Shown: in pieces, positions 12,243 through 22,741 of the stretch
Layout: each line of letters opens with the position of its first letter
Position numbering within the stretch: the first letter of the stretch is position 1
Assembly: GCA_963969595.1 (NCBI GenBank)
Contig: OZ018418.1
Coordinates: forward strand, 6,887,001-6,951,000
From: Neckera pumila
Lineage: Eukaryota; Streptophyta; Bryopsida; Hypnales; Neckeraceae
Length of the DNA stretch: 64,000 nucleotides
Direction: 5' to 3'
The notes under the pieces: model-generated
The model's database searches: none
Told to the model about the DNA's origin: nothing
What the model saw: the letters and a program-made list of their open reading frames with translations, nothing else
Made by a program: the position numbers and the translations under genes

Positions 12243-12357
12243 ACTAGAAGAAAATTGCGTTGGAACCTAGGAAAACACGTGGGATTGGTTTTATTGAGTT
12301 CCTAGATTCTAACGTAGATTTTTGCGTTCCAAGGCGTTTCTGCGTTGCAATTCCATC
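12243..12357. mobile_element. truncated copy of the palindromic CACTA-type MITE
   Basis: The left half matches the MITE at 1095-1312 from CTAGAAGAAAATTGCGTTGG through ACACGTGGGATTGG and TGAGTTCCTAGATTCTAA. It then reads across the centre in inverted orientation (TTCCAAGGCGTTTCTGCG) and stops at GCAATTCCA. The right half is missing, and unrelated sequence leading into unit B follows. The inverted centre shows that the loop region occurs in both orientations among family members. Confidence 0.75.
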
Positions 12358-15300
12358 AATCAACTCATGCAATCTCATACCACTTTACCAGACATGGAGG
12401 ACTGTCATTATCCTATGCCTCTTCCTATCTAGATCAACAACTTATCACCTAGCAGTGCGGATGCGGAATCGGAAGGAGTGTCATAATCCTGTTCTTCTTC
12501 CAAATCCGAATGTATACCCTGTAAATTTAGTAACAAAAAGGAGAAGTTTAACCTTGTATACAAAGGGGTCTGCTCTTAGATTTAGAAAGGACGCGTAAAT
12601 CCTACCCTCCAGATGATTAAAGTGACTAAAGACTTCACTAAAAAGAAAACAACAAAAAGACAGAAAAGAATGGGACGCAAGTTCTTCCTCACGACTAATC
12701 CAAAAAATAATCTGTGCTAGCGGGTCACTCAAGAAACCCTCACAATCCCCACGTTACTACAATGACATGCCAACCCGGATGCAATCCAAAGAAGAGTATG
12801 TGGTACCCTGCTACCTAGGAGATTCCTCCAACCTTCCAGTTCCTCCTTCCAGTTACAGCAAGACCTCTCAGACGTCAGCTAGTGTTTGCCCTTCCTCTCA
12901 AGGACTCACCTAACCTAGGAATGGCTATCTCACTTTAGAAGACTCCCAAGAAACATCGATTGATGGAATTTCCTCCTACTACACAGAGTTTCAGAGAACC
13001 AGTCTTCAATACTCTCGGACGCGGATCTGAACCAAATCTGGGGACGACTCTTCTCCTCAAATCTTCACTACCAAATTACCTAAACCAACAATGATCAAAA
13101 CACCGCCTAACCCCTCAACACAAGACCAAGGCTTTTTAGACCAGTACTCGTGGAGTGTAAATCTAAGCTTTCTTTGCAGAAATTGAATAAGCAAACAAGA
13201 ATATGAAAACGCCCGGAGTTGGAACTAACTCCGGATCCCTAAATACCAACCCAAGGGAAACCCAAAAGTCCCCAACAATCCAAAATAAAAGACCAGGGAA
13301 TGACATGCGTCATTCCTTATCCTTCTAAGTTGACTTCCTACCAATCTAGTCAATCCGCAAAATGTGGATCTTAGATCCTAAAAATCCGGAAGATTGCCAG
13401 TCCAGGTGCATGCAACTGAAAAGCAACTCCCAAGTAACTTTTAACTCCTAATCAAAACTTACTAAGCTATATTTTATTTTACTATAAATTCCTCTCACTA
13501 TTCCTAGGCTTATCCTAAGTAAACTTCCTATTTACTTCTACTTCTTAGCCTTCTTTGTGGAAGGTTCCTCAGATTTTGAAGTCCCCTTCCTCGGTGGCTA
13601 CTTCCTACTGACTAGGGGTTTAGTTACCACCTTACCCTTAGTTGCATCCTTTCCTTTCTTGTCTGGTGGAGGAACAATTTCCACATCAGATTCTTCTTTT
13701 TCCTCCTCTTCTACTTCCAAGTCAGGTTCGCTGTTGGATCCGGTTCCGGATCCGCTATCCTCCTTCACTGACTGATTGGGCGACTTGTCCTCCCATGAAT
13801 GATAACTCTCGGATGGCTCCTCCCGTACTCGTTTGATGGTGGACTTCGACTTCACCCCATTGGTCTTCACTGGAGAAGGTTTGGCACCTTTACCCTGTGG
13901 AGTCCGGAACTCCTCCTGTTTCTTCTTGACGATGCTCTTGGATCCGGACCCTAGTGTCAAACCCTCACCTCCTTCTAACTCTGTTTTGTAGGTATCTTCT
14001 CTTCTGTGCTCTTCCTTGACCTTGCTGGAGTGTCCAGAAGTACACCCGCTTGTTGTAAAATTCCCTGGATACTGTCAAATATCCGGTCCACACTATCCGC
14101 ATACTTGGCACAGACTAGGACAGCCTTGACCGCAGCCTCATCTCTAGATTTTTGGATTCCTTGTCAAAGTACTTGGCTTTGCTGAGAACATCTCTAGAAT
14201 TCTAGATAAACTTCCTGATCTTCTTCAGGGTCTCTTCGAACTTAGCAGAATTCTTTCGCTCTGCTTTACTTTCGGCTTCACTTTCTTCTAACTTCCTGCG
14301 GATGGATTCATTTTCATCGGCCAGTTTCTTAAATTCCTCTCTTATCTGGTCGAGATCCTTCTGCCCAATAAGTTCCTCTACCAAATCTACAAGGTCGGAT
14401 GCTGCGATTCTTGGAAGCAGTTGGCAAACTTTCCTCACTGCTTTCCTCTCAACATCCCAATCCTCCCTTGTCTTCTCTAGACTCTCAATAATCTTCCCTA
14501 GAGGATTTTTTGTCTCTTCTTCTGGTGCCGCGGAAGTTTCCTTCTCACTCTGAGACCCTTTCTTCTTCTTAGAGGTCGGTATCCTATCTGAAGATCTTCT
14601 CCCCTTTGATGACCCTCTTCCAGATTCCTCATCCGTTCCTTTCATCTTTTCCTCACTCTCTTTCTTCAGGAGAGCAATGATACCAAACTTGCATATCACG
14701 GAAGTTGCCTTCAGGGTGACTTCCTCCTTCTTCCTCACACCTCTAGGTACTCATACAAATGGAACAAGAATGGCCCTATTGAGGTTAGCTTTGTATTGCC
14801 TAAAGCATCGACCATTTTTTGGACCAGCTCTTTCACTACTCTTGCCCAGAATGCTTTCCTATCACCACTTAGAGCTCCAAAAATTGTGTAGGTCCAAGTG
14901 ATTGTGATCCGGTTCGGACGTTCCGGATATAGGATGAGAATCAGAAACTCTAAGACTCTCCTTTCCCTCGGTGACTTACAATCCGCTATTGCGTAGCCAT
15001 CCTTCGGATGAGGGAGATTCTCAAATTGACCTTCCGCAATTCTGGCTGTCCGTGAAGCTAGCCCCTCTCCAGCACGCGGAAAGTCATATACCTTCTTCCA
15101 CATTTTGATCGTCCACTTTTTGAGCTAAGCGCGCGCGGTTTTCACCCACTTGTTTGACTGCGGCTTCAAGAGCTCCCTCACCATGTCTTTGTCCTTCAGG
15201 CTCCATTGTTTTGTTCAACAAAGCAACAATACCCATCTGCCCCAGATCCTCTTCCAGATGTTTCCGCTCCACTGCGTCCTTCGGGATTACCGGATGTATC

Positions 15301-15975
15301 ACCTTGAATTTGAGAGACTCCGACCCGCTTCCCTCAGCCTTCACCATCGCTCAAGTTCCTAATCAATGCACTCATACGATGCTTTCCTCTCAAAGGATCT
15401 CGAGTAGTTTCCTGCTGGGTAAGGATCCTCTTCCACTCTTCTTCTCTGGAAACGGAAATCTGTCTATCCTCCTCAAACACCCTCAATTGAAAAAGGCTCT
15501 ACAACTCGCTCAGACACCAGCCAAATTCAAACGCACAAGTGACGATGGGAGTTCCTAACCCTGGAACTTCTCTGAAATGGGCAATCGACGGATTAGGGTA
15601 TCCATTATCTTCCTGCTTGCGGATAAATCTAACCGTTTATCGATCAGCCCTAATTCCCGGTATGGCTGTTGGATCCTACATCCGCTAGCCTAGTTCTCGA
15701 TAGGTGTTCTACTACTTCTCCGGAATTTTCTGGTATCCAGTCTCGGTTTTTGGGGACGATTCCGAATCCTAATCCGGTTTCAGTTCTGACAAAGTACAAG
15801 AAACTTTAACCACTAGTTAACTTAATTGTCTAACTAACATTATCCTATTACTAAAGAAGATTAATTGTGTTAAGGTTCTCAGCTTACCCTTGGATAAACC
15901 AAAAAAAAGTACCTTTACTAATTACTTCCTCTATATTTCCACTAATAAGACTAATTCTATTTTCCATGCTCCCAC
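12358..15975 (-). mobile_element. unit B: mobile unit with long degenerate ORFs, left edge uncertain
   Basis: On the reverse strand the unit appears to begin TGTGGGAGCATGG (right edge 15975), like the TGTGGGAGTACAG start of unit D. The coding part covers 15347-13598. The other end could not be placed: no CGTACGACA-type end and no matching duplication were found before the MITE fragment at 12357, so the left coordinate is a guess. About 1.1 kb of non-coding sequence (12.4-13.5 kb) probably belongs to its 3' part. Confidence 0.4.
13598..15347 (-). pseudogene. gag-like / plant-transposon-type protein gene of unit B
   Basis: Four reading segments lie in order on the reverse strand. 15347-15084 begins MVKAEGSGSESLKFK and carries the LEEDLGQMGIVALLNK block. 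15103-14735 has WKKVYDFPRAG, KDGYAIADC, VLEFLILILYPERPNRIT, TIFGALSGDRKAFW and GPFLFHLYEY. 14738-14202 is a well-kept 178-residue segment, basic then strongly helical (REEFKKLADENESIRRKLEE), certainly coiled coil. 13960-13598 is an acidic and basic tail (KSPNQSVKEDSGSGTG, VEEEEKEESDVEI) ending KPLVSRK. Frameshifts link the segments. It is the best view of the family's architecture: globular N-terminal domain, coiled coil, charged tail. It resembles unit A more than units C-H. Confidence 0.65.
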
Positions 15976-17880
15976 ACTTGGAAAATTGGTGGCGCCACAA
16001 TAACATTTGGAAATGGTAGCTATGGTTGGATTGGCAGTGTGATTTAATTCCCTACTCAAATGTGAAGCCGAAAGATGAATCGGGGACAGAGAGCAAAGAA
16101 GGCTGCAAGAGTACAAGTGATTTCTATCCAAAATTAATCGCCGGAGACAAACAACAACACCACCATATGAGAGATGTAGAATGAGGGATGATTTAGGCCC
16201 CTTGTTTATTGAATTCACGTGATTCTCATCATGTTTCATGATTACATATGCTTCATTAATGTATATAGAAAACACTAAAAAGTCATTTCAAGAAGCACTC
16301 AAGTGAATGGATTTCAAATGTGCCAAGTTCCCTAAATTCAAACACATAATGAATTAATCTTCCCTTCACTATAAGAAACCTGTGTTTTCTGTGATGGTCG
16401 ATTTTTGACACGCTGACATCCAGTACGGTGTTTTGGAGTGTTCCAAGAGATCTCATTTTTTTTGCATCAAAGTTGGCATGCAAAAAACATCGATAATCTC
16501 AAATAACATGGCCTGATGTCTTCATGTTTTGAAGTGGACATCAAAGAGGACATGGATCAAGGGCCCTTCAATTTTTGCCATTTGGTTGCCACATGAGCGC
16601 CACATTGGCGACAAAGTCCACGTGGAAATATTTTTCATCCAGAGCCCTTGGGGACGTGGCATATGACATGTACTATAACGTGTCAGGCAGGAAAATGATG
16701 TGTCATGGCGACTTCCACTGACGCGGCATGCTGAGTTAGCAATATGTCCTAGTAAAGCGGGCTGTTACCTAATTTTACGTGATGTCTCCGGAAACGTGTT
16801 CATGTCTATGGTGACGTGATATCAAACATCACTATGGAAGGCTTACAATTGTTACAGCATCACTTGTTTGTAGTTCAATGACGTCATTGAACTACAAACA
16901 AGTGACATTTATCGTTGTTAGGTGCGTCCACAGCGGCCTCTTTGACGTCATTACTATTGAGCCCATATTATTCATGTCAAGCAAGTGATGCCTGTCATAA
17001 CATCATCAACAAAGTACTAACATAAGTGTGCAGGCACTACACATTGAATTTATGTCACCGGCAGTGCATTTCCGAACATGCTGTGCAATTTCGCCAAACA
17101 AAAATGATATTGACAAAAACGTCACAGCATTCTAGTGCTCACAACTCTTTGATGTGTAATGTGCATGCTCATGTCCCTCTCTCATGACTTCAGGAGCATC
17201 AAACTGCGTTGCAGAATGTCCTAGGCGGCATCTTCAATGACGTCAACAAAGTGGTGACAACCCGGGGTCCGAATATGACAAAGTAGGCTGTCTATCACGA
17301 TGTTTGGTAGACAGGACTAATGCTTTTCATTGATGTTTGATTGGGCATTACGTGCCACAAAATAGTGTTCACCACGACAACCTCACAACAATGCAAATGT
17401 TAGAATTAGCATACCATTACACAACATCAACAAGAATGCTTTCTACAATGCACTTGGTTCTACATCCCTACCAAAAGGTGCTTAAGCACAACTACATGGC
17501 AATTACAATTGCATTGATGTGAGACTCAATGACAACGCAAGTTGTGTCTTCCCCACAAAAAGACACTCATATAAAAAATAATCAATTTGACCAATAAGAA
17601 TTCTTGAAAATGAGGCTCATGGTTTGTACTATATCCTGGAAAAATAACAGCACATCGTCTGCAGAGGCACTACTCAAAAACTTATGTGACAAGAGCCTCT
17701 ACGGATGGAACTGACGTCTGGTTTTGTGGCTGATGTCGCACACACAGACCTCCAAAGTTTGTCAGTGTCTTTGGTAGAAACATGTGCCGTCCTGCGTGAC
17801 AAAACTCTCCGTGAGAACATGTTGCCAAAAACAGTGACTCACATTGACAAACTAAGTCAACACACACTTGAAAAGAGGCT
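15976..17880. mobile_element. non-coding stretch with CACTA-type ends and TGACGTCA-rich DNA
   Basis: No gene was recognised. At 16367 a CACTA-type terminus starts (CACTATAAGAAACCTGTG, followed by TTTTCTGTGATGGTC), the usual layout of plant CACTA ends. A second CACTACTCAAAAACTTATGT starts at 17668. The DNA between is rich in TGACGTCA, GACGTG and TGTCA words typical of CACTA subterminal repeats, and it contains the 46 bp palindrome at 16860-16905. A matching TAGTG end in the opposite orientation was not found, so the element boundaries are open. Confidence 0.45.
16860..16905. repeat. 46 bp perfect palindrome centred on TGACGTCA
   Basis: The left arm TCACTTGTTTGTAGTTCAA is followed by TGACGTCA and then by the exact reverse complement of the left arm. 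There is no mismatch and no loop. The centre is a perfect CRE/bZIP-type site. The flanks stop pairing immediately (A against C). Confidence 0.95.
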
Positions 17881-18420
17881 TGACAACTCATCTATGTGGT
17901 TCATTTTTTCCTCCCCGCTTCTCCTCTTTTTGGTTGTAGTGAAGGTTGAGGAGGGCTTGCCTTCAAAACCTTTGCAGCACTCCCTTTGCCAGTTTTATTG
18001 GGAGTACCAATCTTGTTTTGCTTAGGAACAGGTTGGGTCTGCTGAACCCGTTTTGACCTAGCAACTGTAGCTAAGATTGGAGTACTACTCTCAATCTGTG
18101 TATGACATTGAAATCATCAAACACTTTGTCACGGAAGATTTTATAACGCTCACAAGAACATTAGTACGTACAACAAAATGTTGACCTAAACATGCAAGCA
18201 CTCCAGAAGACAAATAGTCATCAATGTAAACCTTTTGGCATATCTTATGCGCCTTTGCTTGCTGGCCAGCAGAGAGTGGTTGCTGCTGCCGTGCATGAGC
18301 AACTTTCTTGCTCTGTATGGCATACGGGTCTGGATCCTCCTGAGCTTTGATCCCAGGGTTATCACCGTCACGTCACGTCTGGATGGACGTGACTCTGATG
18401 AAACGTCAGAATCCAATCCT
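17881..18420 (-). pseudogene. possible degenerate basic-tail coding remnant
   Basis: A reverse-strand frame across about 18100-17890 reads IESSTPILATVARSKRV, then TQPVPKQNKIGTPNKTGKGS, then AAKVLKASPPQPS, a Lys/Pro/Ser-rich tail that looks like real coding. Upstream of it the frame is broken. It may be the C-terminus of the acidic protein encoded at 18618-19067, separated by the A/T-tract insertion. The product is unknown. Confidence 0.3.
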
Positions 18421-18635
18421 AGCGTCTGTTTGTATCCAAAAAAAAAAAAAAAAATTTTTTTTTGGACGGTCCATCTGTCCCTATCGACAAATAGACCGTT
18501 CCAGGGAAAAAAAAAAAAAAAGTTTTTTTTTTTTTTGATCTCAACGCAATCTCAATGCGTCCGGACGCATCTGGACTGTCACTAATACAAATATTGACGT
18601 AAAAGGCCAACGTCACGTCAGGATGGACAACCCTG
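18349..18635. repeat. insert with two long A-tract/T-tract pairs
   Basis: At about 18437-18472 a run of about 17 A is followed directly by about 9 T, then GGACGGTCCATCTGTCCC. At about 18507-18536 a run of about 15 A, one G and about 14 T follows. Each pair can fold back on itself. Around them are CGTCACGTCA-type words (18360-18410 and 18608-18625) in roughly inverted arrangement. This suggests a small insertion between the coding remnants on either side. Confidence 0.55.
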
Positions 18636-19067
18636 TTCAATCCCGTCATGTACAACAATGTCAACCGCGATGTCATCAGTGCCATCTTCTGCCACATCCT
18701 TGTTAGTGTCTGCAACCACGGTCTCATGTACAACCGATTTTAGGCAGTCTTTGATGGTTGCATCCGTTGCCTTCTCCATGTCAATGTCCACGACATTGTC
18801 TCTGAGGACATCATTTTCCATGACAGTGTTGGTGTAGGCATCACCTGTAATTAGCTGGTTTGGCAAGGTCTCTGCATTGCCTTGTGGGATTTCTTTGCCT
18901 TCGTTGTCGCCTTGTACAGGGCCAAGAACACCAACATCCACCTTTGTTGGCATGACCTTTAAAGCCTTGTTGTTATTAGACTCCGAAGACTGCATGAGCT
19001 TACGAAGCATAGGTTCCATTTCCGCCAATTGTCCTCCAATGTCGGAAGTGTTGGCTTCCATATCCAT
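18618..19067 (-). CDS. hypothetical acidic protein fragment, 149 aa
   Basis: The frame starts at ATG 19067 (MDMEANTSDIGGQLAEMEP) and stays open for 149 residues to a stop at 18618. It is acidic, with helical character at the start (MEPMLRKLMQSSE) and many Asp/Val/Thr later (NVVDIDMEKATD, DIAVDIVVHDG). No known domain was recognised. The frame ends at the border of the A/T-tract insert, so the stop may be secondary. It lies between CACTA-type sequence and unit C, and its context suggests a transposon-borne gene, perhaps of the CACTA element starting near 17668. That is inference only. Confidence 0.35.
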   Translation of the reverse strand: MDMEANTSDIGGQLAEMEPMLRKLMQSSESNNNKALKVMPTKVDVGVLGPVQGDNEGKEIPQGNAETLPNQLITGDAYTNTVMENDVLRDNVVDIDMEKATDATIKDCLKSVVHETVVADTNKDVAEDGTDDIAVDIVVHDGIEQGCPS

Positions 19068-20467
19068 GCGGACACCGTCAATCTCCTACCTCAAATCCAA
19101 AGATACTCTATAGGCAACCTGCTCACGACGGTTGTATTCAGCATCTGTAGCTTCCTGGATCTCAAGTGGATATGGGATGCGATGGAGGCGCAATGTTTGC
19201 TACAAATATTAAGAACACTTCTGCTTTAGATATTAGAAACAACGTGGAGTTCTACAAAATACTTGAAGAACCGCCTGATTGTCCATGACATGTCATGTGC
19301 CCTGTGATGGATATTCCATCTAATATCATGGGCCTGTTATTGTACGCGTGGTCTAGGCGTATGTATCCTTGATACAAAAATGTGGTAAGATAACACTTAA
19401 TATCGTCCCAGGGAATTCTACTATGTTATTGCCAACTAAGGTTATTTGAATCTCTTTTCAAACACCCAAGCAAAATCGTCCCAACAATTCACTTTCTCTT
19501 TTGGTTACTATTGCATTTTGGATTCCAATCCGGATCTGTTCTCAGCCAAAATCCGGTTACGTCTCTTCCAACTGATTGGTTTTATATACCCCTGTTTTAT
19601 CCTGATGGGGTCCGATCCACTGTTGATCTTTCAGAGGGGTATGGACTCACCAGTTATAAACTTCACACTCTTCATTCTTACTCAAACACAAACAAAACCA
19701 AATCCAATTTTGTAATAGAGAAGGAAGAAGTAGCAATCCTCACAACTTTCCGGATGGCCTATCCAAAAAGCTGGTCACTCAAAATCGCATTCTATTTCCT
19801 TCACTACAACGACAAATCAAGACTTCCAAAATCAACAGAGGCGCGTGTTTCTAGAATCTAGATTGATCAGGTAGTTGGCAGATCTATCGGGGGTGGGGAT
19901 ATTCTGCTACTCGCTGGCAGTTGCTTATCTCCACACAAAACCTTCCCTGGGTTCCGGACTTGCATCCACTCCATTTTTATCGGATTATCGTTCTAGTAAT
20001 TTAAAGGCATAGTGCACTAATTCTTTTTTACAACTCTTAAAACTTCTACATGGACGCATCCTACCAATTAGACCCAGTTGCCTCAGATCTAGACTCCTCC
20101 TCACCCGTCTTTCTTATACCTCAACACTCTCATAAACAATCCAACACAATTGTGCACATAGCCAAAATCAAAAAGTCCACCAGGTGGCTCAGATTAAAGA
20201 AAACGAAATAACATAAATAAATGCATTCAAATGGGCTAGGATGGAATGAGAGGTCAACAGTCTTGTCCCACCTCTTAAAAATCCAAGAAAAAAACAAAAA
20301 AGCAAAAAAGGCACCCCCAAAACTAGGTTGACCACACACAAACTTCCAAGATAATCGGAAAATCCTAGGCCGGCGGCCTCCTAGAAATCTGGAACCAGAT
20401 CCCACCTCCAAAAAATCTGAAGTGGAATGAAATTCAAAATCCAAACAAAAACTAACACCCTAACTAG

Positions 20468-22272
20468 CTACTTCTTCCTTGGTTTCTTTGCGTTGCTCCT
20501 TGCCTTAGCAACAGGTGACTTTATTGGCGTTGTCTTGGTCTGCGCCCAAATTTGAATTTGGCGCCCTTGTAGTGGTGTTGCATCATCTTTCGATTCTGCT
20601 CCAGAATCACATTTGTCTTCTTTATCTGAGAAAAGTACCTGTGATGCCGGCTTATTAGTTGGCAAAGCCTGTTTAATGTGCTCAAAGCCTATCGGATGGA
20701 TTTGGGCCAGATTCAAAACGACGTCCAAGCGCCCACTCAGCTCACAGTAGACTTGGGACTTAGGTGTTGCAAAGAGATTGGATCCACTTGGCTAGATCTG
20801 CGAAGTCTTGACTGGGAAAATAATGATCTTTGTCATTGAAGCGGAAACCCCGCTTGTACTGGAATTGATGCTTCCTCTGGTACCGGAATCGACACTGCCG
20901 TTGAGATCGGAACCAACATTCTACCCGCCTCCCTTCTACCCAAAGGAGGCATCACTGAATTGTCCAAAATCATCCCCAGACCCCTAGAAGGAATCTGATT
21001 TGGCTTACCAGTCTTTTCCAAAGTTTCCATGAAGGTGAGGTCATCCGAAAACCTGAGAGATCTAAAGCATTATTTGGATGAAGATGCCCTAGCAGTTGAC
21101 GCATCTCCTTCAATACCTTCTCCATGTTTGCTTGGTAGTCCATAACTACCCTCAACACCTCTGTTTTTGAAAGTATGCCTTCACCCCTCAACTTATCAGT
21201 GAAGAGGTTGGATCCAACCACCTGGTCCGCCGGTGATGCTACCAAAGTTGACGAATTCCGGACGAGCTGGAAGGCCTCGGATTCCTTTGTTCTTGCCATG
21301 TCCAGCTCCCCTATCATTTGGGCTACTTGCGCTTGGATTCCGGTCCTGTCCTGCTCTAGGTTTTGGATTTGCTGTTTCTTCTCTTGCAGCGCCCTTGGAT
21401 CCGATCTTTGTCGGATTGCATCTACCATCGGTTTCGGTAAGTCCACTCCCAACTCCATCATGATGGTGACGATATGGTCCGACATCTCATTGTGGATCTC
21501 CCAACATGATTTGATCCAATCCCATATGGTTGTCCAGAATGCTTTCAATTCCTTGGTTTCCGGAGGATTGCCAAGCTTACTTGCTTCCAAAGGCACTTGC
21601 TTGCCTTGCACAGCCTGATCCGTTGACTTTCGTCTTGTCCTACATAGATGGAGTGGCTCTTCGGATTCTTCCTCTTCGGATTCCATCGGAGTCATTTGGA
21701 CTTCCTCCGTGACGTCGTACTTCAAAACTTCTTCTCCGTGGGAGTACTCCCTCAGTGGCACGCGTAAATAGCTTGGAAACTACATCCGAGATGAGTTTCC
21801 TTTAGTTCACGGGTCTACCCACCATTGCTCCAAAAATGGTACTAGCCACCAAGACCGTAACCTGGGTCGGCTTTTCCGGATACATGATCAGAATCAAAAA
21901 CTCTAGCATTTGTCTATGCCTCTCATCCCTACAGTCATTAATACTATACCCTTCCTTGGCATGCGCCGGATTCCGAAACCTACTTGCCCTGATTTTATCC
22001 GTCCAAGAGGCTTACCCTAATCCGGCCTTCCGGAACAAGTACACCTCTGCCCACATATCCTCTGTTCAGATACTGGGTCGACCTCTCATGGTCAATTGAC
22101 ATTGATTCGGAACTCCGTCTACAAGTTCCGTGATCATATCATCACTCTTCAGGTTCCAAGGTCGTTGTTGCAATCCGGTGTACCTTGTAGCCTCCAAGTC
22201 TTCTTCTAATAGTTTCCGTAAGTCTATATCGGATGGGATGGCCGGATAGAGCATCTAGGCTGGTTCTGCCAT
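20468..22272 (-). pseudogene. gag-like / plant-transposon-type protein gene of unit C
   Basis: The start ATG (22272) reads MAEPA, then TAG where unit D has TGG, then MLYPAIPSDIDLRKLLEEDL. Blocks follow in order: PWNLKSDDMITELVDGVPNQ, AHAKEGYSINDCRDER, MLEFLILIMYPEKPTQVTV, STIFGAMVGRPVN (again TAG for TGG), then a deletion that removes the SPYLFHLYHQ block. From 21761 the frame is open for over 250 residues: an acidic linker, WIKSCWEIHNEMSDHI, a coiled coil (IQNLEQDRTGIQAQVAQ) and MDYQANMEKVLKEMRQLLGH. After a frameshift it ends in a basic tail, KSPVAKARSNAKKPRKK. There is no CCHC finger, protease or polymerase. A nucleic-acid-binding, self-assembling Gag-like role is inferred from the coiled coil and basic tail. 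Confidence 0.7.
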
Positions 22273-22294
22273 AGCTCACTAACCCAACTAATTT

Positions 22295-22309
22295 GGTGCA
22301 ATCGGCACC
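22295..22309 (-). promoter_or_regulatory. 5'-leader hairpin of unit C
   Basis: The reverse strand reads GGTGC-CGATT-GCACC, a 5 bp perfect stem with a 5 nt loop, 22 nt before the ATG at 22272. The same element precedes the gene in units D, F, G and H. Confidence 0.6.
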
Positions 22310-22741
22310 AACCTCACTATTTTCTCCCTAACACACTCCTAACTCACCACACTTTCACTCACTAAGCACATGCAAGAAGTCTGCAAGGAAAAAGAGATGA
22401 GAATGAGAGGAGAGGGTGCTTAAGTACCCAATAATCGGTCGACCATTCCCAAGGAGAATGGGTAGGAGGCCATTCCTGTAATGGTACCCTAGGTTTTTTA
22501 GACCTGAAGTCTAGGACGTAGGTCTTTTGGATCTAGACTTCCGTCTTCCGGATTTTGTCCTTTACTGGATAACTTATCCAATTCTAACAGTCTAAGCAAT
22601 CCGGCTCCTAACTAATCCTAATTTGTTTATAATTGATCCGGATGCCTATGTATTAACAATAAAATTTGAAAATTTTAGATTACCCTATCTATTTCTAATC
22701 CGTTTCCTATCTATTTGGAGTTTCCGTACTTCCACACCTGC

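Larger units (their letters stand above)
19338..22736 (-). mobile_element. unit C: TG...CA-type element, 3.4 kb, with degenerate ORF
   Basis: Read on the reverse strand the unit starts TGTGGAAGTACGG and ends CCACGCGTACAATA (the family end is GCGTACGACA, so CA has become TA). CCTGT (19333-19337) and CCTGC (22737-22741) flank it, a one-mismatch 5 bp target duplication. The order is promoter-side region, a GGTGCCGATTGCACC hairpin, the gene, then about 1.1 kb of 3' sequence. No LTRs, reverse transcriptase or integrase are present. Confidence 0.75.
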
